Assembly (NCBI GenBank): GCA_018374355.1
Contig: JAHAFI010000008.1
Coordinates: 51,000 to 114,999, forward strand
DNA: 64,000 bases
Origin: Clostridiales bacterium
GTDB taxonomy: Bacteria > Bacillota > Clostridia > Lachnospirales > Lachnospiraceae
Direction: 5' to 3'
Shown: one piece after another, positions 18,215 to 25,520 of the stretch
Position numbering within the stretch: position 1 is the stretch's first letter
Layout: each line of letters starts with the position of its first letter
Program-made: the position numbers and the translations under genes
Notes under the pieces: generated by a model
Database searches by the model: none
What the model was told of the DNA's origin: nothing
Seen by the model: only the letters and a program-made list of their open reading frames with translations

Positions 18215-18748
18215 ATGGGCAGGGGAAATAAGAAAAAACGGACATATGGGATCATTCTTTTGGGAATTTTGCTGTGCCTTCTGGTCTTTGATTTTGTAAG
18301 GGGACAGAATATGGTGCAGTATGCCTACAGCCATTTTCAGGCGTGCCTGCTGGAGTACGATCAGGCACTGGCAGGGTTTCTGGAAAATGGTGATCCGGAG
18401 ATGCTTTTGAACGCAGGAAGTACCATACAGCATGTGGAACATATGGACGAGGGATTTTTAAAATATATCTGTCTGTCGGAGCCCCTATACCGGAAAGAAC
18501 GGATGGCCCTTTCCGGCTATCTGAGGCTTTTGGCGGATTATTCGGAGCAGCTCATTCAGGAAAGCAGTTGGAAGCGGGATGTCAGCGGACAGGTTTCCTT
18601 TTTATATGAAGGCAACCGGGAAATCGAAGAGCTGCTGGTGGAGGACAGTATGACCTTTGAGGAGATCGGAAGATCTACCCGAAAGAATGTAGCGGAAAAA
18701 ATCAATGAGATGAAAGAAATGATTATAAAGGACATGAACGAAAAATGA
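18215..18748 (+). CDS. Small membrane-anchored protein of unknown function
   Basis: 177 residues, family not recognised. A basic start (MGRGNKKKRTYG) is followed by one helix (IILLGILLCLLVFDFV, about 12-28) without a cleavage site, then an external, acidic, largely helical domain ending EKINEMKEMIIKDMNEK. This layout is that of a single-pass membrane anchor with an outward coiled-coil-like domain. ATG 18215 is chosen over GTG 18209 because GGGAGG lies 8 nt upstream of the former and only 2 nt from the latter. It stands alone, with its own gap on both sides. Confidence 0.7.
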   Translation: MGRGNKKKRTYGIILLGILLCLLVFDFVRGQNMVQYAYSHFQACLLEYDQALAGFLENGDPEMLLNAGSTIQHVEHMDEGFLKYICLSEPLYRKERMALSGYLRLLADYSEQLIQESSWKRDVSGQVSFLYEGNREIEELLVEDSMTFEEIGRSTRKNVAEKINEMKEMIIKDMNEK

Positions 18749-18848
18749 GCCCCCGCTGCAGTTGGCAAAGGGACATGCAAGCATATGAAAAAAATGTGAA
18801 ACAATAATAAAAACTTACCGGATCTTGTTTATTTTATATAAATTTGGT

Positions 18849-18877
18849 TTGTATCTCGGACAAAAACAGGGTATAAT
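18849..18877 (+). promoter_or_regulatory. Predicted promoter of the structured leader and second PHP gene
   Basis: TTGTAT (18849-18854), 17 bp, TATAAT (18872-18877). Transcription from it would give a 5' leader of about 115 nt. Confidence 0.6.
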
Positions 18878-18898
18878 ATGATATAGAAAGAATACTGT

Positions 18899-18965
18899 CA
18901 GGCGAAAGCCGGGGACGAGAAACGTGTACCTGCATAGGGATGACACCATTTTTGCGGCTGTCATC
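18899..18965 (+). ncRNA. Structured 5' leader, class not recognised
   Basis: Contains a GGC-GAAA-GCC stem-loop (18901-18910) followed by GGGGACGAGAAACG, a GTGT/ACAC pairing (18924-18927 with 18943-18946) enclosing CCT-GCAT-AGG, and a competing perfect 7-bp stem GATGACA (18939-18945) with TGTCATC (18959-18965). The last two pairings share bases and cannot form together, as expected for a switch. The sequence after the GAAA loop recalls c-di-GMP-I or guanidine-III aptamers only loosely; neither is claimed. Confidence 0.4.
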
Positions 18966-18997
18966 AAAAGTACAAAAATAAACAAAGAGGTGAGGGT

Positions 18998-19786
18998 ATG
19001 AAGTTCGATATGCACTGCCATACAAAGGAAGGTTCGATGGATGGCAAGGTTATGATTGAGGAATATATTCAAAGCTTAAAGGAGAAGGGTTTTGGAGGAA
19101 TGCTGGTTTCAGACCATAACTCTTACGATGGATATCGGGAGTGGAGGGACTCCATAAAAGGAAAAACCCATACGGATTTTGTAGTTTTAAAGGGCGTGGA
19201 ATATGATACCATTGACTGCGGCCATATGCTGGTGATTATGCCGGAGGGAGTAAAGTTAAAGCTTCTGGAGCTTCGCGGGCTTCCGGCACAGATTTTGATT
19301 ATGACTGTTCATCACTACGGCGGGATTGTGGGACCGGCTCATCCTTTTGGGGAAAAGTATCTGAGCCTGATGAAAACCCAAGCCAGAAAGAAATTCCATG
19401 AGGAACGGGTGGAAAGCCTGATGAACCAGTTTGATTTTGTGGAGATTTTCAATGCCTGTGAATCGGAGGAGGTCAATGAAAAGGCGAAACAGCTTGCGAG
19501 AAAATATCATAAACCGGGATTTGGGGGAAGCGATGCCCACAGAGTAGACTGTATCGGTATGGGCTACACAAAACTGCCGGATGATATCCGCTGTGAATCC
19601 GACCTGATCCGTTTCGTGAAAAAAACTCCGTATATTAGCTGCGGCGGAACCAGATACGACAGAACCACGAAGGACAAGCTGGGTCCGTTCAACAAACTGC
19701 TGGTGGAATCATTTTTCGTGTACAACAAAAGCGGTGAGAGATTACGGAGAAGAAAAAGGGAGAAGGAACTGGAAAACCTTCATTAA
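18998..19786 (+). CDS. PHP-domain metal-dependent phosphoesterase
   Basis: 262 residues. PHP metal ligands are seen in FDMHCHTKEGSMDGKV (residues 3-18), MLVSDHNSYDGY (35-46), LKGVEYDT, VGPAHPFGE and GSDAHRVDCIGMG. Distinct from the 14347 protein: it has no TrpH-like insert and a longer basic tail (RLRRRKREKE). Catalysis by a di- or trinuclear metal site on a phosphate ester is expected; the substrate is unknown. It is preceded by the structured leader and followed by a strong terminator, so it is a one-gene transcript. AGAGGTGAGGG sits just before the ATG. Confidence 0.87.
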   Translation: MKFDMHCHTKEGSMDGKVMIEEYIQSLKEKGFGGMLVSDHNSYDGYREWRDSIKGKTHTDFVVLKGVEYDTIDCGHMLVIMPEGVKLKLLELRGLPAQILIMTVHHYGGIVGPAHPFGEKYLSLMKTQARKKFHEERVESLMNQFDFVEIFNACESEEVNEKAKQLARKYHKPGFGGSDAHRVDCIGMGYTKLPDDIRCESDLIRFVKKTPYISCGGTRYDRTTKDKLGPFNKLLVESFFVYNKSGERLRRRKREKELENLH

Positions 19787-19802
19787 ATATGGGACGATTT
19801 TG

Positions 19803-19829
19803 GCACGCCGGGAGAAAACGGCGTGCTTT
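19803..19829 (+). terminator. Intrinsic terminator after the PHP gene
   Basis: GCACGCCG (19803-19810) pairs perfectly with CGGCGTGC (19819-19826), followed by a T-rich run. Confidence 0.75.
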
Positions 19830-19854
19830 CCTGTTATTTTACCGCAATGAAGTG

Positions 19855-19883
19855 TTGAAATTTGAAAAAATTTGGTATATAAT
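19855..19883 (+). promoter_or_regulatory. Predicted sigma-A promoter of the antiporter gene
   Basis: TTGAAA (19855-19860), 17 bp, TATAAT (19878-19883). Confidence 0.75.
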
Positions 19884-19938
19884 CGTTTTGAAAAAACGCT
19901 GAGAATGTTACAAAAGAAAGAGAGTGGTGAGGAGCGTT

Positions 19939-21120
19939 ATGGAAGGAAATGTTTACTCTATTTTCCGGGATCTGGCTATTATTATCGTGGCGGCTAAGAT
20001 TTGCGGGATTCTGGCGGCAAAGCTGAGGGCGCCTCAGGTAGTGGGGGAGATTATCGCCGGATTGTTGATTGGCCCCAGTCTGTTCGGGCTGGTGGAATCT
20101 TCCGTTTTTCTGCTGGATATGGCAGAAATCGGAGTGGTATTATTGATGTTTTTTGCAGGATTGGAAACAAATTTAAAGGATTTGAAAAAGACAGGCGTAA
20201 AGGCGCTGATGATTGCGATTGCGGGAGTTTTTGTACCTCTGATCGGAGGAGCGGTTCTGTATTTCCTGTATTACGGGGCAGCCCCCTTTGGGTCAGACCG
20301 GTTTTACACGGGAGTATTTATCGGCGTGATCATGACGGCTACCTCGGTAAGTATCACCGTGGCCACCCTGCAGGAGTTGGGTAAGCTGAAGGATTCGCTG
20401 GGAACTACGATCCTCAGCGCTGCGATCATTGATGATGTGATCGGTATTATCGTTCTGACGCTGGTGATCGGATTTAAAAATCCGGAGGTGTCACCGATGA
20501 AGGTGGTGACCAATACGGGATTGTTTTTCCTGTTCGCCATTATTTTCGGGGTGGGCGGATATCATTTGTTCAAATGGATGGATGAAAAATATCCCCACAC
20601 AAGAAGAATTCCGATCTTTGGACTGGTGCTGTGTCTTGCTCTGGCTTATACGGCAGAGACTTATTTTGGCATTGCCGATATTACAGGGGCTTATGTGGCG
20701 GGCATCATCCTCTGCAACATTCAGGATTCTGAATACATTGCGAGAAAAATCGATATCAGTTCCTATATGTTTTTTGCCCCGGTGTTCTTTGCAAGTATCG
20801 GAATCAAGACATCACTGCAGTCTATGAACACTTCCCTGCTGATTTTTTCCCTGCTGTTTGTAGCGGTGGCTCTGCTGGGAAAAATCATCGGATGCGGAGC
20901 GGTCGCCCGGCTGATGGGAATCAAAGGAAAAGATACGCTGAAAGTCGGTGTTGGTATGATGACCCGTGGTGAGGTTGCGCTGATCGTGATGCAGAAGGGC
21001 ATTGATGTTGGGATGATCGATCCCATGTATTCCACATCAGTTATTTTGCTGATTGTGATTTCATCTATTATTACACCCGTAGTTTTGAAAATACTATATG
21101 CGGAAAAGGCTGCCGCATAA
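19939..21120 (+). CDS. Cation:proton antiporter, CPA2 family (KefB/NapA-like)
   Basis: 393 residues and about 12 membrane helices; exchanges Na+ or K+ for protons. LRAPQVVGEIIAGLLIGPSLFG (about 31-52) is the conserved CPA2 segment, FFAGLETNLKDLKKTG follows, and the ion-binding region is AAIIDDVIGIIVLTLVIG near 160 with adjacent aspartates. No C-terminal TrkA-N or TrkA-C domain is present, unlike KefB/KefC. ATG 19939 is chosen because GTGAGGAG lies immediately upstream; the longer reading from 19924 lacks support. Aspartate kinase starts 15 nt after its stop, so the two may be co-transcribed. Confidence 0.9.
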   Translation: MEGNVYSIFRDLAIIIVAAKICGILAAKLRAPQVVGEIIAGLLIGPSLFGLVESSVFLLDMAEIGVVLLMFFAGLETNLKDLKKTGVKALMIAIAGVFVPLIGGAVLYFLYYGAAPFGSDRFYTGVFIGVIMTATSVSITVATLQELGKLKDSLGTTILSAAIIDDVIGIIVLTLVIGFKNPEVSPMKVVTNTGLFFLFAIIFGVGGYHLFKWMDEKYPHTRRIPIFGLVLCLALAYTAETYFGIADITGAYVAGIILCNIQDSEYIARKIDISSYMFFAPVFFASIGIKTSLQSMNTSLLIFSLLFVAVALLGKIIGCGAVARLMGIKGKDTLKVGVGMMTRGEVALIVMQKGIDVGMIDPMYSTSVILLIVISSIITPVVLKILYAEKAAA

Positions 21121-21135
21121 AGACAGGAGGAAATT

Positions 21136-22455
21136 ATGAAAAAAGTAGTGAAATTTGGAGGAAGCTCTCTGGCGAGCGCAGAACAGTTTAAAAAAGTAGG
21201 AGATATCATCCGTTCGGATGAAGGACGTAGATATGTGGTTCCGTCCGCTCCGGGAAAACGCTACAGCGACGACATCAAAGTAACGGATATGCTGTATGAC
21301 TGCTATCACGCAGCGGAAGCAGGGGAAGAGATTGACAAAAAAATCAAAAGAATTCAGGCCCGTTATCAGGAGATCATCGATGGTTTGGGACTGTCCCTGT
21401 CTCTGGATCAGGATTTTGCAGTGATTGCGGAAGACTTTAAGAATCAGGCGGGAAGCGATTATGCGGCATCCAGAGGAGAGTACCTGAACGGAAAAATCAT
21501 GGCGGATTATCTGGGCTATGAGTTTGTGGATCCGGCAAAATATATTTTCTTTGATAATGAGGGAAATCTGGATGCAGAAAAGACGGATCGCTGTTTAAGT
21601 GAAAAGCTGAAAGACATTGAGCGGGCGGTAATCCCGGGATTTTACGGCGCTCATTATGACGGAACCGTAAAGACTTTTTCCAGAGGAGGTTCCGATGTGA
21701 CAGGTTCTATCGTGGCAAAGGCAGTGCGGGCAGATTTGTATGAAAACTGGACGGACGTTTCCGGATTTCTGGTAACCGATCCCCGGATTGTGGACAACCC
21801 GGAGGTAATCTCTACCATTACTTATAAGGAACTGCGGGAACTGGCGTATATGGGAGCTACGGTTCTCCATGAGGATGCGATTTTCCCACTTCGTCAGGAA
21901 GGAATCCCCATCAACATCCGAAACACTAACTGCCCTCTGGACAGAGGAACCATGATCGTGGAAAGCACCTGCAACAAACCGAAATATACGATCACGGGAA
22001 TTGCGGGAAAGAAAGGCTTTGCTTCCATCAATATCGAAAAAGATATGATGAATACCGAAATGGGATTCGGAAGAAAGGTTCTTCAGGTATTTGAAGAAAA
22101 CGGATTGTCCTTTGAACATGTGCCTTCCGGAATCGACACCTTTACGGTTTACGTTCATCAGGATGAATTTGAGGATAAAGAACAGAATATCATTGCAGGT
22201 CTTCACCGGGCCGTTCAGCCGGATTCCATCGATCTGGAGTCGGATCTGGCGCTGATTGCCGTGGTTGGACGGGGAATGAGAAGAAACCGGGGAACTGCGG
22301 CAAGAATCTTTGCAGCTCTAGCTCACAGCCATGTCAATGTAAAGATGATCGATCAGGGTTCCAGTGAACTGAATATCATTATCGGCGTGGAGAACAGAGA
22401 CTTTGAGACGGCAATCCGCTCTATTTATGATATTTTTGTACTTTCTCAGGTATAA
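21136..22455 (+). CDS. Aspartate kinase
   Basis: Phosphorylates aspartate at the head of the lysine, threonine, methionine and diaminopimelate pathways. The 439-residue protein starts with the kinase signature VKFGGSSLASAEQFKKV, contains TFSRGGSDVTGSIVAKA near residue 190 and TDPRIVDNPEVI near 215, and ends with two ACT regions (for example KVMIDQGSSELNIIIGVEN) that normally mediate feedback inhibition. The PGKRYSDD insert near 40 resembles the clostridial type. AGGAGG lies 7 nt upstream of the ATG. No lysine riboswitch is visible; it shares the antiporter's transcript or lacks an evident promoter of its own. Confidence 0.93.
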   Translation: MKKVVKFGGSSLASAEQFKKVGDIIRSDEGRRYVVPSAPGKRYSDDIKVTDMLYDCYHAAEAGEEIDKKIKRIQARYQEIIDGLGLSLSLDQDFAVIAEDFKNQAGSDYAASRGEYLNGKIMADYLGYEFVDPAKYIFFDNEGNLDAEKTDRCLSEKLKDIERAVIPGFYGAHYDGTVKTFSRGGSDVTGSIVAKAVRADLYENWTDVSGFLVTDPRIVDNPEVISTITYKELRELAYMGATVLHEDAIFPLRQEGIPINIRNTNCPLDRGTMIVESTCNKPKYTITGIAGKKGFASINIEKDMMNTEMGFGRKVLQVFEENGLSFEHVPSGIDTFTVYVHQDEFEDKEQNIIAGLHRAVQPDSIDLESDLALIAVVGRGMRRNRGTAARIFAALAHSHVNVKMIDQGSSELNIIIGVENRDFETAIRSIYDIFVLSQV

Positions 22456-22477
22456 AACGGAAGTGTGAATCCTCTGG

Positions 22478-22507
22478 TTGACATATATTTTAAAGCTGTG
22501 CTATAAT
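22478..22507 (+). promoter_or_regulatory. Predicted sigma-A promoter of the lipoprotein gene
   Basis: TTGACA (22478-22483), 18 bp, TATAAT (22502-22507). Confidence 0.75.
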
Positions 22508-22561
22508 ATGACATAAAGTTGAAAAGATTTTGTAACAAATCAGAAAAAAGGAGTATTGACG

Positions 22562-23344
22562 ATGAAAGGGATTAAAAAGGGATTACTGGCAGGCGTGGTT
22601 TTATGCGTTATGCCTATGCTGACAGCCTGCTCCTTTAAGGAAACATTAGGCATTTTATGGAACAGCGAAGATAAAAAGATGGACGAAGAGGGAAACCAGA
22701 CCGTTGATGAAAGTACAGAAGGCGCAAACATCGATGAGAATATTGAAAAACCTGTAATCGCTAATGAGATGGGCGAACCTGTGACTTACGGGCTGAACGG
22801 GCAGGCGGAGCCTCTGGTAGTAGAAGCCTCTGTGACGGAAGGAACTCTTTCTTATCAGTGGTACCGCAACACAGTTGATTCCAACGGCGGCGGAACCGTT
22901 ATTGAGGGAGCTGTGGAGAACACCTTCACACCTGCTACTTCTGAGCCGGGCACCAACTTCTATTATGTGGTTGTAACCAATACGGTGGGCGAGGGAATCC
23001 AGCTTACGACCAGTGGAACCAAAAGCGTTACCGTTACGGAAGAACCGGCAGTGGAGGAGGTACCGGAGACTGTTCCGGCTGAAGAGGCTGCGCCTCAGGG
23101 AAGCTGGCAGCAGAGCGAGCAGGGCCTGTGGTATCAGTATGCCGATGGAACTTACCCGACAAACAAGTGGGAGCAGATTGACGGTGAATGGTATGTTTTT
23201 GATGAGCAGGGTTACGCAAAAACCGGCTGGTATCAGGAAGGAGAGAAATGGTTCTACCTGAATGAAAACGGTGCGATGGCACACGATACCGAAGTGGATG
23301 GATATCAACTGGGTTCAGACGGTGTGATGCTGCCAAAAGAGTGA
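22562..23344 (+). CDS. Lipoprotein with C-terminal cell-wall-binding repeats
   Basis: 260 residues, surface-anchored. The signal peptide ends in the lipobox LTAC, giving lipidation at Cys near residue 24. A Pro/Glu-rich region and an Ig-like segment (SYQWYRNTVDSNGGG to NFYYVVVTNTVGEG, about 95-145) follow. A linker of EEP/AEEA residues leads to three degenerate choline-binding-type repeats (GLWYQYADGTYPTNKWEQI, WYVFDEQGYAKTGWYQEG, WFYLNENGAMAHDT). These resemble the repeats of the wall hydrolase at 53796. The start ATG 22562 follows AAAAGGAG by 8 nt. Function unknown beyond surface display. Confidence 0.85.
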   Translation: MKGIKKGLLAGVVLCVMPMLTACSFKETLGILWNSEDKKMDEEGNQTVDESTEGANIDENIEKPVIANEMGEPVTYGLNGQAEPLVVEASVTEGTLSYQWYRNTVDSNGGGTVIEGAVENTFTPATSEPGTNFYYVVVTNTVGEGIQLTTSGTKSVTVTEEPAVEEVPETVPAEEAAPQGSWQQSEQGLWYQYADGTYPTNKWEQIDGEWYVFDEQGYAKTGWYQEGEKWFYLNENGAMAHDTEVDGYQLGSDGVMLPKE

Positions 23345-23364
23345 GAATAGGATAAAAAAAAGCA

Positions 23365-23411
23365 AAAGATGTAATTTCCCGGGGAAACCCGAGAAATTAC
23401 GTCTTTTTTTG
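23365..23411 (+). terminator. Intrinsic terminator after the lipoprotein gene
   Basis: An extended stem pairs AGATGTAATTTCCCGGG with CCCGAGAAATTACGTCT, followed by seven T. The A-rich left flank could also make it act leftward. Confidence 0.88.
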
Positions 23412-23438
23412 TGTAGTGGGGCGGCTGTGATGAAATAC

Positions 23439-23467
23439 TTGCAATTTATATCTGTTTTTAGTATCAT
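23439..23467 (+). promoter_or_regulatory. Possible promoter of the plsX operon
   Basis: TTGCAA (23439-23444), 17 bp, TATCAT (23462-23467). Weak match. No FapR-like palindrome was seen nearby. Confidence 0.4.
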
Positions 23468-23542
23468 ATTTATAGTTTACATTTGCCGGAAAAAGATTTT
23501 GGTCTGAAAAGAAGGCAGTAATGAGAGAAAGAAGGAAACAAG

Positions 23543-24565
23543 ATGAGTGAATGGATTAAAGTGGCTGTGGACGCCATGGGCGGAGATTATGCGCCTGCAG
23601 AGCCTGTAAAGGGCGCGGTGGAAGCGGTCAATGAAAAAGAAGAGCTTTTTGTATATCTGGTTGGAAAAGAAGAAGAGGTTCAGAAAGAACTGGAAAAATA
23701 TACGTATCCGAAAGAACGCATCCAGATCGTACCGGCTTCCGAAGTGATCGAGACGGGAGAGCCTCCGGTACATGCGATTCAGAAAAAGAAGGATTCCTCT
23801 CTGGTAAAAGCCCTCCGTCTGGTACGCCAGCAGGAAGCTTCGGCCTTCGTCTCCTGTGGAAGTACTGGTGCAGTGCTGGTAGGCGGACAGGTTCTGGTGG
23901 GAAAAATCAAGGGGGTGGAGAGAGCGCCTTTAGCGCCTCTGATTCCTACGGCCAACGGCGTTTCCCTGCTGATTGACTGCGGAGCCAACGTGGATGCCCG
24001 AGCTTCCCATCTGATTCAGTTTGCAAGGATGGGTTCCGTCTACATGGAGAATGTAATGGGAGTAAAAAATCCAAGAGTAGGTCTTGTGAATATCGGTGCG
24101 GAGGAGGAGAAAGGAAATGCCCTTGTAAAAGAAACCTTCCCGCTGCTGAAAGAATGCAAAGATATCAATTTTATCGGAAATGTGGAAGCAAGGGATATTC
24201 CCAAAGGAGTCTGCGATGTAATCGTCTGTGAAGCCTTTGTGGGAAATGTGATACTGAAGCTGTATGAAGGTGTGGGAGCAACCCTGATTTCCAAAGTCAA
24301 AGGCGGAATGATGAGCTCTCTTCGCAGCAAGATTGGAGCCCTTCTGGTAAAACCGGCTTTGAAGGAGACGCTGAAATCCTTTGATGCAAGCCAGTACGGC
24401 GGCGCACCGCTTCTGGGGCTGAAAGGACTGGTGGTGAAATCCCACGGAAGCTCCAAGGCAAATGAAATCCGCAACTCCATCTTCCAGTGCATGACTTTTA
24501 CAAAAGAAGATATCTGCGGAAAGATTAAAGAACACATTACGACAGAAAAAAAGGGGGAAATTTAA
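23543..24565 (+). CDS. plsX: Phosphate acyltransferase PlsX
   Basis: Makes acyl-phosphate from acyl-ACP, feeding PlsY in phospholipid synthesis; peripheral membrane enzyme. 340 residues, normal length. KVAVDAMGGDYAPAEPVKGA at the N terminus, SCGSTGAVLVGG near 110 and LIDCGANVDARASHL near 148 are hallmark PlsX segments, followed by GNVEARDIPKGVCDVIV near 212. It is the first gene of plsX-acpP-rnc-smc-ftsY; acpP starts 1 nt after its stop. The fabD/fabG genes that sit between plsX and acpP in Bacillus are absent here. Confidence 0.96.
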   Translation: MSEWIKVAVDAMGGDYAPAEPVKGAVEAVNEKEELFVYLVGKEEEVQKELEKYTYPKERIQIVPASEVIETGEPPVHAIQKKKDSSLVKALRLVRQQEASAFVSCGSTGAVLVGGQVLVGKIKGVERAPLAPLIPTANGVSLLIDCGANVDARASHLIQFARMGSVYMENVMGVKNPRVGLVNIGAEEEKGNALVKETFPLLKECKDINFIGNVEARDIPKGVCDVIVCEAFVGNVILKLYEGVGATLISKVKGGMMSSLRSKIGALLVKPALKETLKSFDASQYGGAPLLGLKGLVVKSHGSSKANEIRNSIFQCMTFTKEDICGKIKEHITTEKKGEI

Positions 24566-24566
24566 C

Positions 24567-24797
24567 ATGGAACTGGAAAAATTACAGAGTATTATAGCAG
24601 AAGTACTGAACGTGGACGCTTCGGAGGTCACACCGGAAACCACCTTTGCAGATGATCTGGGGGCAGATTCTCTGGATGTGTTCCAGATTTTGATGGGTGT
24701 GGAAGAGGAATTTGAAATTGAAATCCGTCAGGAGGATGCGGATCAGATCGTATCTGTGGGAGATGCCGTGGAAGCGATCAAAAGAGAAATCGGATAA
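24567..24797 (+). CDS. acpP: Acyl carrier protein
   Basis: 76-residue acidic carrier for growing acyl chains. The phosphopantetheine attachment serine is Ser35 in DDLGADSLDVFQILM, and helix 3 reads EIRQEDADQIVSVGDAVEAI. The stop of plsX lies one base upstream and the ribosome-binding AAGGGGG lies within the plsX end, so the two are translationally coupled. Supplies acyl-ACP to PlsX. Confidence 0.96.
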   Translation: MELEKLQSIIAEVLNVDASEVTPETTFADDLGADSLDVFQILMGVEEEFEIEIRQEDADQIVSVGDAVEAIKREIG

Positions 24798-24824
24798 GAC
24801 AGGCCGGAAAAAGAGGAGAGATTT

Positions 24825-25520
24825 ATGAAAGGATTACAGGAATTAGAACAAAAGATTGGTTATCGGTTTCGAAACAAAGAGTTTCTGAGAACCGCCCTAC
24901 GTCACAGCTCCTATGCAAATGAGCACCGTATGGACCGTCTGGCCTGCAATGAGAGGCTGGAGTTTTTGGGAGATGCGGTGTTGGAGCTGGTGAGCAGTGA
25001 GTACCTGTTTGGAGAATTCCCCAAAATGCCGGAGGGAGAACTGACCCGTCTGAGAGCCAGTCTGGTCTGCGAACCCACGCTGGCTCTCTGTGCCAGAGAG
25101 ATGGGACTGGGCGGATATTTATGTCTGGGACGGGGAGAAGAGATGACAGGGGGACGCCACAGGGATTCTGTCACCTCTGATGCGATGGAAGCCGTGATCG
25201 GGGCGATTTATCTGGATGGTGGATTTGCTAATGCAAAAGAGTTTATCCTGCGGTTCGTGCTGAACAATATCGAACACAAAAAGCTCTTTTTCGATAGCAA
25301 GACTATCTTTCAGGAGATGGTACAGGGGAATTTTGCGGGAGAGATTTCCTATCATCTGCTGGGCGAGGAAGGACCTGACCATGACAAGACATTTTCCGTG
25401 GAAGTACATATAGGAGAGAAATGTCTCGGGCAGGGAAAAGGACGTACAAAAAAAGCGGCGGAGCAGATGGCGGCTTATAAGGCAATCGTTGCATTAAAAG
25501 CAGGTGACGTATGTATTTAA
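24825..25520 (+). CDS. rnc: Ribonuclease III
   Basis: Double-strand-specific endoribonuclease for rRNA maturation and mRNA turnover. 231 residues: the catalytic signature NERLEFLGDAVLELVSSEYL lies near 40-60 with the acidic metal ligands, DAMEAVIGAIYLDGG near 122 holds the second acidic set, and the C-terminal 70 residues (NFAGEISYHLLGEEGPDH to KKAAEQMAAYKAIVAL) form the double-stranded RNA-binding domain. GAGGAGAG precedes the ATG. It overlaps smc by 10 nt. Confidence 0.96.
   Translation: MKGLQELEQKIGYRFRNKEFLRTALRHSSYANEHRMDRLACNERLEFLGDAVLELVSSEYLFGEFPKMPEGELTRLRASLVCEPTLALCAREMGLGGYLCLGRGEEMTGGRHRDSVTSDAMEAVIGAIYLDGGFANAKEFILRFVLNNIEHKKLFFDSKTIFQEMVQGNFAGEISYHLLGEEGPDHDKTFSVEVHIGEKCLGQGKGRTKKAAEQMAAYKAIVALKAGDVCI

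Noticed and set aside
18899..18965. Calling the PHP leader a c-di-GMP-I or guanidine-III riboswitch
   Set aside because: Only short stretches (GAAA loop, GGACGAG) fit; the remaining conserved positions of either class are missing.
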